Positions 43,847 through 54,246 of a DNA stretch of 64,000 bases are shown one piece after another; positions within the stretch are counted from its first letter, which is position 1, and each line of letters begins with the position of its first letter. Source of the DNA: CAVQGZ01 sp963712175 (GTDB lineage Bacteria > Actinomycetota > Actinomycetes > Jiangellales > Jiangellaceae); NCBI GenBank assembly GCA_963712175.1, contig CAVQGZ010000007.1, positions 1 through 64,000 of the forward strand, read 5' to 3'. Made by a program: the position numbers and the translations under genes. The notes beneath the pieces were generated by a model. It saw nothing but the letters and a program-made list of their open reading frames with translations. It did no database searches and was not told where the DNA came from.

Positions 43847-44812
43847 TCAGGCATCCTCGAGGACGGACTCGCGGAACTCCCGTGGGCCGTAGGCGACGAG
43901 GGTGACCTCGGAGGCCGCGCGGGCGCTCGCCGAGCGGGGGAAGCCCAGCAGCGGCCCCAGCTCGCCGAAGTACTGGCCGGCCGGCAGCATCGCGAGGTGC
44001 TCCTCGGAGCCGTTGGGCCTGGTGCGGAAGATGTCGACCGAGCCCTCGTCGATCACGTAGACGAGGTCGGCCCGGTCGCCCTGAGCGAAGATGAGCTCGC
44101 CCTTGGCGTAGACCACGCGCTGGGGCGGCCCTTCGGCCGAGGTGACCTCCGGACCCATCTTGACGACCTGGTCGGCGATCGGCACCAGACGTGCGTCGTG
44201 AGTGGAGACGATGATGACCCGCCCGTCGTCGCGCAGCTCGCGCAGCAGCCGGATGACCCCCTCGGCCTGCACGTAGTCGAGGTTCGCGGTCGGTTCGTCG
44301 GCGAGCAGCAGGACCGGGTCGTGAACGAGCCCGCGGGCGACGGCGACGCGCTGCTGCTGGCCCCCGGACAGCTGGCCAGGCTTGTTGCGCAGCCGTTCAC
44401 CCAGGCCCACCCGCTCGAGCAGGTCGCGGGCCCGGGCCATGGCGTCCCGATGTGACGTGCCCGCCAGCATCAGCGGGATCGCGACGTTCTCCAGGGCGCT
44501 CAGCGACGGGATCAAGTTGAAGGCCTGGAAGACGAAGCCGACGGAGTCACGCCGGTACAGCTCCAGGGCGGATCGCTTCATCGCGGTGATCTCGGCCCCG
44601 CCGACCGTGATGGTCCCGCTCGCCGGGGTGAGGATGCCGCCCAGGCAGGACAGCAGGGTGGTCTTGCCTGACCCCGACGGACCGAGCAGCACCGCGAGCT
44701 CACCCGGCTGGGCCAGGAGCGACAGGTGCTCGAACGGACGTACCGCGTACCCGTCCCTGCGGTACTCCACTGCCAGGTCGTCGACGACGACACCCGCGGC
44801 GTTCTCGGTCAT
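43847..44812 (-). CDS. ABC ATPase with C-terminal cyclic-nucleotide-binding domain
   Basis: A 321-residue LolD/MacB-type ATPase. Walker A GPSGSGKTT near residue 42, Q-loop FVFQAFNLIPSLSA, signature LSGGQQQRVAVARGL, and Walker B VLLLADEPTANLD are all intact. From residue 225 a cNMP-binding domain follows (AKGELIFAQGDRADLVYVIDEG), whose phosphate cassette FGELGPLLGFPRSASA keeps Glu and Arg. ATG 44812 has GGAGG six bases ahead and overlaps the permease stop. From memory, M. tuberculosis Rv2563-Rv2565 has the same permease, ATPase-cNMP and patatin set. Confidence 0.92.
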   Translation of the reverse strand: MTENAAGVVVDDLAVEYRRDGYAVRPFEHLSLLAQPGELAVLLGPSGSGKTTLLSCLGGILTPASGTITVGGAEITAMKRSALELYRRDSVGFVFQAFNLIPSLSALENVAIPLMLAGTSHRDAMARARDLLERVGLGERLRNKPGQLSGGQQQRVAVARGLVHDPVLLLADEPTANLDYVQAEGVIRLLRELRDDGRVIIVSTHDARLVPIADQVVKMGPEVTSAEGPPQRVVYAKGELIFAQGDRADLVYVIDEGSVDIFRTRPNGSEEHLAMLPAGQYFGELGPLLGFPRSASARAASEVTLVAYGPREFRESVLEDA

Positions 44813-45852
44813 GCCCCACCTCCGAAGGCCGTGGCGGGATCGGCCTTCGATACCCGCCGCATGCCGGCCCATCCGGCCAGCAGTGCGACGACTACCGAGA
44901 CGAGCGGGATCGTCCAGTACGCCGAGATCGGGACGCGCACGGTGAGCGGGAAGACCGGCACGAGCAAGAGCTGGAACACGGTCGCGAGAGCCGCCCCGGT
45001 GAGGGCCACGAGCACGGCTTGCAGCGCCAGGCTGCCCGACAGCTGTCGGTTGCGCCCGCCCATCGCCTTCAGCACGGCGAAGTCGCGAGAGCGCTCGAGC
45101 GCGGAGAGGTAGATGACTGCCCCGATGATGATGGCGGCCACCACCCAGAGCAGGACGCGGATGAGGTCGATGGAGGCCACGGCGCTCTCCAACGGGCCCA
45201 GAGCGTCCTCGGACGCGACCTCGGTGGTGATCACCTGGGTCTGCTCGGGGATGCTCGAGGGCTCGGCGTCCAGCAGCACGGCGCTGGTGACCTCGGTTCC
45301 GCCGAAGACCGTCTCGCGAGCGTCGTCGATGCTGAGGAAGGTCCCGGTCAGCCCCGCCAGGATCGTGGTGTCCTCAGTCAGACCGACGACCGTGAAGGAG
45401 TCGTCGCCGAGCTGAATCGTGTCACCCACCCCAGCGCCGGAGGAGCGGTCGAGCACGACCTCGCCCGAGGTGGCAGGTCGGGCTCCCTCGGCCGGCTCGG
45501 GCATGCCCAGCCCCGCCGGGTCGCCGGCGATCACGATGGCCTCCCCCTCGACTCCGTCGACGGTGAGCGTCCCGCGTGCCACGACGACCTCGGCGGACTC
45601 ACCGGTCGCCTCGACCGCAGCCACCTGGTCCGGGCTCAGGGCGGACGACGACGTGTAGGGCCCGGAGACCCCCTCAGGAATGACCCAGTGCGAGGCGCCG
45701 AGCTGCTCGGTGGTGAGGAAGGGCTCCTTGTTGAACTGCTCGATGAGGCCAGTCATCAGGTACAGAAGGGTGAGCACCAGGGCGACACCAAGGGTGACGA
45801 CTCCGAATCGAACCGCACGAAAGTTCAGGTCACGAATGGTCAGCAGCCACAC
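44809..45852 (-). CDS. FtsX/MacB-type ABC permease
   Basis: A 347-residue permease partner of the cNMP-ATPase. One N-terminal helix (GVVTLGVALVLTLLYLM), a roughly 200-residue extracytoplasmic domain (ELGTTEQLGAS-like to TEVASEDALGPL), then three C-terminal helices with the FtsX motif LSALERSRDFAVLKAMGG. GTG 45852 has AGGAGG eight bases upstream and lies within the end of the patatin gene (23-base overlap). Such transporters move lipids, peptides or lipoproteins; the cargo is unknown. Confidence 0.88.
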   Translation of the reverse strand: MWLLTIRDLNFRAVRFGVVTLGVALVLTLLYLMTGLIEQFNKEPFLTTEQLGASHWVIPEGVSGPYTSSSALSPDQVAAVEATGESAEVVVARGTLTVDGVEGEAIVIAGDPAGLGMPEPAEGARPATSGEVVLDRSSGAGVGDTIQLGDDSFTVVGLTEDTTILAGLTGTFLSIDDARETVFGGTEVTSAVLLDAEPSSIPEQTQVITTEVASEDALGPLESAVASIDLIRVLLWVVAAIIIGAVIYLSALERSRDFAVLKAMGGRNRQLSGSLALQAVLVALTGAALATVFQLLLVPVFPLTVRVPISAYWTIPLVSVVVALLAGWAGMRRVSKADPATAFGGGA

Positions 45853-48001
45853 GTGGCGGTTCCTCCTCGGGGTCGGTTCGCGAGGCCAACCATTGTTCCA
45901 GAAGCGGCATGGCGGCCTCGTATCCACGGTCGGCAACTTCGTTCACGGAGTCGAAGTCGAGCAGCCCCACACCTCGCATGTCGAGGTCGAGCAGCAGGTC
46001 GGCCATGCCCTGGGAGATGACGGCGTCACGGTGGTCGAGCGACCCGGTGATCATCGAGCGCATGAGCACCGCGATCAGCCCCGGGTAGTGGGGCCCTCGC
46101 CCCGCCTTGGACTTCAGGGCCTGCCATCCAGACACCGACAGCCCGAAGTCGGACTTGGCTCGGGGCCCCTTCGCCGGAGCGACCTCGACTGCGATGATCG
46201 TCGCGGCCGGGTACAGGCGTCGCATGACGTCGACCGGCAGGTTGTTGGTCACTCCACCGTCGACCAGGAGATCGTCGCCCATCGGCACCGGGGGAAAGGC
46301 ACCCGGGATGGCCACCGATGCGCGCAGCGCCGTGGTGACGTCGCCCCGCCGATGGATCTCGGCCCGGCCTTGGGTGAGGTTCGTGGAGACGCAGAAGTAG
46401 GGCAGCCAGAGATCTTCGATGGTCCATCCCTCGAAGCGCTCACGGATCGAGGCGGCGGTCTTCTCACCCTTGAGCAGGGACACCAGCGGGATGGTGTAGT
46501 CGAGGATCCCGTGGAACAGCCGCGCGCTCTCGGCCTGGATCTCGTCCGGCGGAAGCGCCTGGGCGAAGCCGGCACCCAGCGGCGCGCCGATGGACGTCGC
46601 GCCCACGGCGTCGACCGGGATCCCCAACCGTGTCATCGCCCGGTACACCCCGAGCGAGGCGAAGCCCTTGGCCCCACCCCCACCCAGGACGAGCGCCGTG
46701 GGTCGCCCCACGATCGTGCGCGCCACGCGGCCGAGGTCGGAGACCGAACCGGCTCGAACGTGCAGGGCGTGGTCCACCGCCCATCGACTCAGCACGGCGG
46801 CAGTCCCGTGGGGACGCTGGGCGTCGTCGGGGTGAACAAGCACGAGGACGCGTGACGTGCGGGGTCCGGCGTGCTCGATGAGCTCGTCGATCCGCGCCTG
46901 CTCGTCGGTGTCGGGCTGCTCCGACGCGATGACCGCAAGGACGTCGGCCTGGCGAAGGACGCGTGACGTCCACGGTGTGTGGTCCCGATCTGGTTCGAGC
47001 AGCAGGTAGCGGGAGTCGTGCTCGAGGCGTGCGAGGTGCTCCAGAAGCCGTACCTCGGCGGGGTCCCCGCGCTGCGCCTGGGCGATGCCCGGCCGATCGA
47101 GCCGGCCGTCGACCCGGGCACTCCAAAGATGCTGCACCGTCCCGATCTCGGCAAGCGCGTCGGCCAGTCGGGCGCATGTCTGGCGGGCGTTGAGGTCGGC
47201 GGTGACGGCGACCGCCACCGTCCGGTCGAGCGTTCGACGCGGTGGCGCCACTCCCCCCGCCAGCCCGAGAACGACCGGCGTGAGCGCGGCGGGGTTCTGC
47301 ACCACCAGGGCCGCGAAGTCGGCGCCGGAGATCTCGAAGACCACGGTGTCGCGGACGGCCTCGATGGTCATGACCCGCCGGCCTCCCGCGAAGCCCTCCT
47401 CACCGACGACCGAACCGGCGGCGAGCGAGCCGAAACCGGTGGCCCCGTCCTGCAGGCGGCGAAGCCGGCCCGACACGATCACGAAGCCGCACGTCGCTTC
47501 GTCCCCGGCACTGAACAGGGTCTCACCGGGAGCGAGGTGGCGCCAGGTTCCGCAGTCGGCCAGCGCAGCGACGACCTCAGGGTGGCCGGGGCCGACGACC
47601 TCGCCCAGCACTTCGCGCACGCGGGTGGCATGCACTCTCCTCGCCGCTTCGTCACGGACACTGCCCGCCAGGCGAGCATCTGAGGCAATAAGACTCTCGA
47701 GATGGTTTGCTCCGACCACACGTACCACCGAGGACTCGCTCGCTCGGATTGTGGCGGTCCGTTCACCGCCGGTCAGCGCCGAGTACTCACCGACCAGCGC
47801 ACCCGTTCCCAGCTCCGTCACGACCGCGCCGTCCGTGCCCAGCACCTGCAGGCACCCGCGCTCGACCCAGTAGGCCTCCTCGCCCGTGTCACCGCGGGTG
47901 AGGAGGTACTCGCCGGGAGCTAGCTCCCGCGACGGCAGCACATCGACCGACTGGCTGATGGCGTCGGCGATCGTCGGTACCGCAGGCTCATCGATGGTCA
48001 C
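45830..48001 (-). CDS. Patatin-like phospholipase with two cNMP-binding domains (NTE type)
   Basis: A 723-residue protein. The first cNMP domain (residues 20-130) has a canonical cassette GEYSALTGGERTATIRA. The second (145-260) has GEEGFAGGRRVMT, with Arg kept but a weaker cassette. The middle region (280-430) looks degenerate-Rossmann-like, as in NTE proteins. The patatin domain (435-640) has oxyanion loop LGGGGAKGFASLG, nucleophile Ser in ATSIG (first Gly replaced by Ala) and the Asp of VDGGVTNNLP. A TAGGGT -10 lies eight bases before the GTG. First gene of the patatin-permease-ATPase unit. Confidence 0.92.
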   Translation of the reverse strand: MTIDEPAVPTIADAISQSVDVLPSRELAPGEYLLTRGDTGEEAYWVERGCLQVLGTDGAVVTELGTGALVGEYSALTGGERTATIRASESSVVRVVGANHLESLIASDARLAGSVRDEAARRVHATRVREVLGEVVGPGHPEVVAALADCGTWRHLAPGETLFSAGDEATCGFVIVSGRLRRLQDGATGFGSLAAGSVVGEEGFAGGRRVMTIEAVRDTVVFEISGADFAALVVQNPAALTPVVLGLAGGVAPPRRTLDRTVAVAVTADLNARQTCARLADALAEIGTVQHLWSARVDGRLDRPGIAQAQRGDPAEVRLLEHLARLEHDSRYLLLEPDRDHTPWTSRVLRQADVLAVIASEQPDTDEQARIDELIEHAGPRTSRVLVLVHPDDAQRPHGTAAVLSRWAVDHALHVRAGSVSDLGRVARTIVGRPTALVLGGGGAKGFASLGVYRAMTRLGIPVDAVGATSIGAPLGAGFAQALPPDEIQAESARLFHGILDYTIPLVSLLKGEKTAASIRERFEGWTIEDLWLPYFCVSTNLTQGRAEIHRRGDVTTALRASVAIPGAFPPVPMGDDLLVDGGVTNNLPVDVMRRLYPAATIIAVEVAPAKGPRAKSDFGLSVSGWQALKSKAGRGPHYPGLIAVLMRSMITGSLDHRDAVISQGMADLLLDLDMRGVGLLDFDSVNEVADRGYEAAMPLLEQWLASRTDPEEEPPRVAADHS

Positions 48002-48088
48002 GACGTGGCACCCTAGCCGGGGAGATTCAGCAAGCGCCGGAGCAACGCTTGGCTGACACGAACGCCAACCTGCGGGAGACTGAAGCCT

Positions 48089-51000
48089 GTGTCTGAGCTA
48101 CGCCGCTACGTGCCGGGGACGGCACTGTCGTGGCCGGGTCCAGACCTGCTCGACGAGGCCGGCCTTCACCGTCATGTCGACGGAACGCTCGTCTTCGTGG
48201 ACGTGTCCGGGTTCACCGCACTGTCGGAGCGTCTCGCCCAACGCGGCAAGGTAGGTGCCGAACAGCTCACGGACGTCCTCAACGCCGTGTTCGGGACCAT
48301 GCTCGGGCTGGCCGGCGCACGTGGCGGGTCATTGCTGAAATTCGGCGGCGACGCGCTCTTCCTGCTCTTCACCGGCGACAACCACGCGGCGCAGGCTTCG
48401 GCGGCAGCCGTGGAGATGCGCTCGGCGCTGGCGGCCACCGCGAAGACTCCCGGCCCGGCCGGACGGCTGCGGCTGCGGATGTCGGTCGGGGTGCACACCG
48501 GCGAGGTCGACCTGTTTCTGGTCGGCTCCTCTCACCGCGAACTCGTGATCGTGGGCCCGGCCACCACGGCCGTGGCCGAGATGGAGGCCGCGGCCAGCGC
48601 GGGCCAGATACTGATCGGGCCGTCCACGGCGGCCGCGCTGCCGCCTGGTGCCGTCGGTGATCCGCTCGGGCCCGGGTACCTGCTGCGCTGGCGGCGTCCG
48701 CACACGGCCCTTCCCGAGCCCCACCGTCGGCCGGCCGAGGGCATCGACGTGGCGCGGTTCGTGCCGACAGCGCTGCGCGAGCTGCTGGCCGCCGGTGATC
48801 CCGAGTCCGAGCACCGCACCGTCGGAGTCTCGTTCATCCGCTACACCGGCATCGACGCGCTCCTGGACGAGCACGGTCACCAGGCGACCGCAGACGCCTT
48901 GCACACACTCGTCTCGGCCTCCCAGGAGTCCGCCGATGCCGAGGGCGTCACGTTTCTGGCAACCGATCTCGCCGAGGACGGCGGAAAGGTGATTCTGGTC
49001 GGCGGGTTCCCGACAACAGCCGAAGACGACCAAGGCCGGCTCCTGCGCGCGACCCGAGCGATCGTTCAGCGCAGCGTCGAGGAGTCCTGGCCGATCGCCG
49101 TTCGTGGCGGGCTTAACCGAGGCCACGTCTTCGCTGGTGCCATCGGCTCGGCGGAGCGGGCCACCGTCACCGTCATGGGCGACACGGTCAACCTCGCTGC
49201 CCGCGTGATGGCCAGGGCCGACGCGGGAACCGTCTTGGCGACGCCGGCAACTCTCGACAACGCGCAGACCCTGTTCGCGACCGAGCCCGTCGAACCGTTC
49301 ATGGTCAAGGGCAAGAGCCGGCCGGTCACGGCGTATGTCGTCGGCACGGAAGCCGGCACGAGGCCTCCTCGCACCCTGGGCTCATTGCCGTTCCTCGGCC
49401 GGGATGCCGAGCTGAGGGTGATGGCCGAGGCAATCGAAGGGCTCGCTCAGGCGAACCGGGGACGTCATCACGATCTCCGGGGAGACCGGGATCGGGAAGA
49501 CTCGCTTGTTACGCGAGGTCCTGGCGGCGCACGACCAGGTTCCATCGGTCCGCGCCCGAGCAGAGCCGTACGGCGCGGCCACCCCGTACCGACCACTGCG
49601 GGATCCGATACGGCGGCTTCTCGGTTCGGCCAGTCCAGCGCCGACGAACTCCCGCGCTGGCTGGCCGAGACGGTGCCACTACTCGCCCCTGACCTCGAGC
49701 CCTGGCTGCCGTTGATCGGTGATGTCCTTGCCATCCCAGCGAGGAGCCCGGCCACAAAGGACTTGGATCCGAAGTTCCGGCCCGATCGGACAGCCGACGC
49801 CCTGATCCGGCTCATCGGGGTGCTAGCGGGTGGTCCGATGATGCTCACGCTGGACGATGCCCACCACGCCGACGAAGCTACCGCAGCGCTCATGACGCGC
49901 TTCGAACGCGAGGTCCAGACTCGGCCTTGGCTGATCCTCGCTGACTCGACGCGAGGACAGCACCGGCTACCTGCCCACGACCGGATCGTCCATCCAGCTC
50001 GGACCGCTCGATTCGCAGTCGGTCGGCACCCTGGTGATCGAGGGCACCGTCGCTGCTCCGCTCCTTCCAGACCAGACAGAAGCAGTGGTCGGCAGGGTCG
50101 CAGGAAACCCGCTCTTCCTCGAAAGACTCTGCTCGCCCTGCGCGAGCACGGCGACGTGGATGCGCTGCCGTCCTCGCTCGAGGGGATGGTTGCCGCTCAG
50201 ATCGATGCATTGTCGCCGTTGGCGCGCGGCCTAGTGCGTCGAGCCTCGGTTCTGGGTCGATCGTTTCGTGTGGGCGTACTCAAGGACCTCTTCACAGACG
50301 AGGAGGTCGCGCTCGACAATGCCACAGAGAAGGAACTCGCTGACGTCCTCGAACCCGGACGGCAAGGGGCGACTACGCTTCAGGCACGCCGGTGCTACGA
50401 GACGCCGCGTACGAGGGGCTGCCTTTTCGGCGCAGGAGGCAGTTGCACCTGCTCGCCGCCGAGTCGACACGCCGACGGGCGGAGTCCCAGCCAACGGAGT
50501 ACGCGGACAACCTGGCGTTGCACTACTGGATGGGCGGGGACTACCCAGAACGCGTGGCACTGGGCCTTGTTCGCCGAGAGCAGGCCGCCGAGGCCTACTC
50601 GAACGCCGCCGCAGCGACTCAGTTCCAGCGGGCTATCGCTGCTGCGCGCCGGTTGGGCAACGTTCCCCCGAGGCGACCTGCGTCGCACCTATGAGGCCTT
50701 GGGGACAGCTGACGAACGGGCAGGGAAGTTCGAGGAAGCGATCGCTGCCTTCCGCGAGGCGTACCGGCTATGCGACGTGGACACTTGCCGGGTCGAGTTG
50801 CTGCTACGCCGGGCCAGGGCGCACGAGCGAGCAGGCGCCTATCGGTCCGCGCACACTCGACCTGACCCGGGCGTCCTCCCTCTTTCAGGAGGGTGGCGGC
50901 GAACTCGCAGCGAAGCTCTCTGCACTCCGGGCCACGGTCTTCATGGGTCAAGACCGCTTCGGCGAGCCGCCACGACGAGGCATCCAGAGCGGTTGCTGTG

Positions 51001-51895
51001 GCGGAGGTAGCGGATGCCAATGAACCTCTCGCTCACGCGCTGAACATCATCGTCGTGTTGGATAGAGCTCGCCGCCGGAGAGGTTGAGAGCTTCGCGTCG
51101 AGGGCACTGGACCTCTACCGAGAGCTCGGCGACCTGTCTGCCATGTCGAACGTGCTCGGGAACCTCGGGATCCACGCGTACCTGAGTGGCGAGTGGGACG
51201 AGGCAGTTCGCCTGTACGAGGAGGCCACCCGCTACGCCCGGCGAGGTGGCGATGTCATCAACGCAGCGATGCTGGAGGGACTTGTCGCCGAAGTTCGGAT
51301 CGACCAAGGCCGGGGCGCAGAGGTGCTGTCCGAGTTGCGCAGCGCAATCGCAACCCTGCGCAGTTCCGGATTCCCCGACGCCACGTTCGCCGAGATCCAG
51401 CTGGCGCGGGTCCTTGCCGGAACCGGACAGCTGGACGACGCCCGGGCCGTTGCTGAGCGGTGTCAGGCAGAGCAGCTGGAAACCGGGAGACCTGTCGGCG
51501 CGCTTGAAGCCGCGCTCGTGCTCGCCGAGATCCTGATTCGCAAGGGGCGACCCGATGAGGCGGTCGCATGTCTGGATGCGGCCGACGAAGCCCTGCGGGA
51601 ACCCGCCAGCAACTGGCTACCTCGCGAGATGTACCTTCGCTCCACCGCGCTTGAAGCCCTGGGGGACCTGAACCAGGCACTCGACTTGGCGCGAGGCGGG
51701 TACGAGTCCGCCCTGAGACTGTCGAACACGTACGAAGCCGCGAGGCTTGCCATCCTCGAGGCCCGTCTTCATCTCGGCCTCGGCGAACCACAGGATTCGC
51801 CCCGAGTCGATGAAGCGCGGGACACGCTTCATCGACTCGGGGTCGAGGGTGATCCGTCGATCGGATTCGCCGGCAACTACCGCAGCGTGCGGTAG
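48089..51895 (+). CDS. Tandem class III cyclase with AAA ATPase and TPR region, indel-damaged
   Basis: Layout resembles soluble adenylyl cyclase. C1 (residues 28-175) has metal Asp residues in FVDVSGFTAL and LKFGGDALF. C2 (215-400) lacks the first Asp (VSFIRYTG) but has the Asn/Arg pair in MGDTVNLAARV, which C1 lacks, so the halves complement each other. A P-loop ATPase follows (TISGETGIGKTRLLREV near 49475, LMLTLDDAHHADEA-type Walker B) and then a TPR-like C-terminus. Frame changes fall near 49457 (+1), 49620 (-1), 49950 (+1), 50123 (-1), 50360, 50390, 50665, 50850, 50968 and 51068 (all +1). The first 1,370 and last 820 bases are clean. Confidence 0.82.
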
Positions 51896-53354
51896 TCCCA
51901 GTTGAGGTAGACACCTTCGGTGATGGTGACGAACCCATTCGGGCCATCCGTGACCGTGCCCGGCAGTGTCTCCGAACGCTCGAAGATGCAGGAGCCCTCG
52001 CCCGGGTAAGCGCCGAGTCCTCCATCAACTTCTCCAACCTGGGGGATGGCCGGATCGTCGATGAACCCGTCGCACCACGGGATCTCTACCGGGCCGTACC
52101 CGTAGTCGGTGTAGAGCTCAATCCCCGGCTCCCAGTCCGTAGGTCCGATGGGGCCGGACGCCTCGTAGGCGGTCGGGTCAAGTGGCGGGTGCTTCACCGA
52201 CAGCGTGGCCGAGAAGCCCTCGGTCACCGGGTAGAGGAAGTCGGCTACGACGGCCAGTGTTCTGCCGTTCGGGAGTGTCGTTGCCTCTGATGAGACGTCG
52301 GCGATGTCGAGCGAGTACGGGACAACCGTGCAGTCGACTTGGCTGAGTCGCTTCACCGTGATCTCTCCGGTGTAGGTGACCCCACCGATCACCGTGTCGA
52401 AGGACTCAGAAGCCTCGTCACCACAGTTGAGCAAGCCATCAGCGTTGAGGACTTCGAACAAGGTCGCGTTAGTGTCCAGGCCGGTCGCAAGGTCGGGCTC
52501 TCCGATGATGGCGCCGGGCACGCCGTCGCCGCCACCTTCAAGGCCGACGGCGACGCTCTCAAGGTTGCTGCTGCTCGCATCCTCGTCGCCGTTGGCGTCC
52601 AGGACGGTCGGACTCAGCGCCACCGCCTTCGGAGTGGTAGCGGTGAGGTCCCAGACGACTCGATCGTTGTCGCTACCCTTCGAGTCCGGGGAGCTGTCGC
52701 TGTCCTCCTGGGTCGTGTTGAACGTCTTGACGTCGAGCACGTTCTCCGCCGCGTATCGCGACTGGGACAGCGCCTCGAGCTTGGTGTCAGCGTTGTACTT
52801 GGACTCGATGTCGGCCTCCACGCGGCCGATCACGAAGCCCCCCTCAACGGACACCACAAGCCCTTGGAGGTCTCCGTTCACCTCCCCACACGCTTGGCCC
52901 TTGCCCTCGCTTTGCTTCCCCTTCTTGACGTACCGGGATCCGAGGCTGGCGTCGGCGAATCCGGCGTACTGATCGTCCGCAGTGGGAGCCTCCGGGTTGA
53001 ACGCGCCAAAGCTCAGAAGCGGCTCGTAGTACTCCACGGGGTTCGTGTCAGGGATGGGCAGGGGATCAGCCGTGAGCCGACACTCGCTGTCGGCCGTGAT
53101 CGTCTGATGCCACACGATGGAAGCTTTGTCGGTCGGGTCCAGCACCTCGCCGATGTCCTCTTGGCTGAGGAACCCGATACGCGGCTCCCCCTCGGTGCTG
53201 AGGACGATGATTCCGCCGGGTTCGAGACCACCCTTGTTGATCGTGGAGACCGATGCCCGTCCTCCGCATTTCCGGGAGTCGTTGCGAATGTCAAGGAGGC
53301 GAGAACAAGCCCGGCAGATGCTGCGAAGGCTGTTCCAACGGTTCTGCGGCGCAT
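51877..53354 (-). CDS. Secreted protein of unknown function, frameshift after the signal peptide
   Basis: ATG 53354 starts a signal peptide (MRRRTVGTAFAASAGLVLAS, probable cleavage after GNA near residue 30). Near 53260 one base seems missing: the signal frame reads on into Arg/Ser-rich nonsense, while a second frame opens at that point (ASVSTINKGGLEPGG, then IIVLSTEGEPRIGFLSQEDI) and runs about 440 residues to 51877. The mature part is acidic, with a few cysteines and no family I recognise. Codon use is less G/C-biased than its neighbours, so it may be acquired. It overlaps the end of the cyclase gene by 19 bases. Confidence 0.65.
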
Positions 53355-53442
53355 AGCAATCCTGTCTAGGGACGAAGGTCCCATTAGGGTCCCCTGAAAT
53401 GCCTGATTAGTCAACCGTCCACAAGGTGACGAAACATGATGT

Positions 53443-54243
53443 TCACCTGCGGATCAGGGCATAGCAGGCGATCGCCGACGTCGCAGCAACGTTCAGCGAG
53501 TCGACCTCACCTGGCATCGGGATCTGAACGCACTGGTCGGCAGCCTTCAGCCAGTGGGCGAGCAGGCCGTGGCCCTCAGAGCCGAGCAGCAGCGCCACCC
53601 GCTCGGCGAGCACAACGTCGGCCAGGTCGACCGCGTCCGCGGCCGGCGTGAGAGCCAGCACCTGGAACCCCGACGCCCTCAGCATCTCCGGTCCCGCGTA
53701 CCAGTCGGTGACGCGGGCGTACGGGACGGAGAACACCGCCCCCATCGACACCTTGATCGATCGCCGGTACAGCGGGTCGGCACAACGCGGGCTCAGCAGC
53801 ACGGCGTCGAAGCCGAGGGCAGCGGCGTTGCGGAAGATCGCGCCCACGTTCGTGTGGTCGTTGACGTCCTCGAGCACGACGACGCGCCTGGCGCCGTCCA
53901 ACACCTCCGCGACGGACGGCAGGGGCCGCCGCTCGAACGAGGCGAGGGCGCCGCGGTGCACGTGGAACCCGCTGACCGACTCCACGAGCGCCTCGTCGGC
54001 CACGAAGACGGGCGCGTCCACGCCGTCCAGCACGTCGGCCAGTGACTCGAGCCACCGTGGCGCCATGAGCATCGACCGCACGGTGTAGCCGGCTGCCACG
54101 GCACGCCGGATCACCTTCTCGCCCTCGGCGATGAAGAGGCCGTGCTGTGCCTCGAGACTCTTGCGCAACGTGACGTCGCGCAGGTCCCGGTAGTCGTCGA
54201 GCCGAGCGTCGTCGAGCGATGGGACGACGATCGGCTCAGCCAC
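53443..54243 (-). CDS. SpoU/TrmH family RNA methyltransferase
   Basis: A 266-residue SPOUT methyltransferase, a second paralogue in the window (compare 18138-18986). N-terminal substrate domain with GLFIAEGEKVIRRAV; knot motifs VVLEDVNDHTNVGAIFRNAAA, LLLGSEGHGL and SLNVAATSAIACYAL. The Asn/Arg of motif 1 and Ser/Asn of motif 3 are in place. Target RNA unknown. It starts four bases after the stop of the acetyl-CoA hydrolase fusion gene. Confidence 0.92.
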   Translation of the reverse strand: MAEPIVVPSLDDARLDDYRDLRDVTLRKSLEAQHGLFIAEGEKVIRRAVAAGYTVRSMLMAPRWLESLADVLDGVDAPVFVADEALVESVSGFHVHRGALASFERRPLPSVAEVLDGARRVVVLEDVNDHTNVGAIFRNAAALGFDAVLLSPRCADPLYRRSIKVSMGAVFSVPYARVTDWYAGPEMLRASGFQVLALTPAADAVDLADVVLAERVALLLGSEGHGLLAHWLKAADQCVQIPMPGEVDSLNVAATSAIACYALIRR

Positions 54244-54246
54244 GCC

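Noticed and set aside
43847..51895. CBASS-like antiphage system
   Set aside because: A patatin effector with a nucleotide cyclase recalls CBASS, but the cyclase is class III (cAMP/cGMP type), not CD-NTase, the sensors are CRP-type cNMP domains, and no Cap2/Cap3 or HORMA/TRIP13 genes occur.
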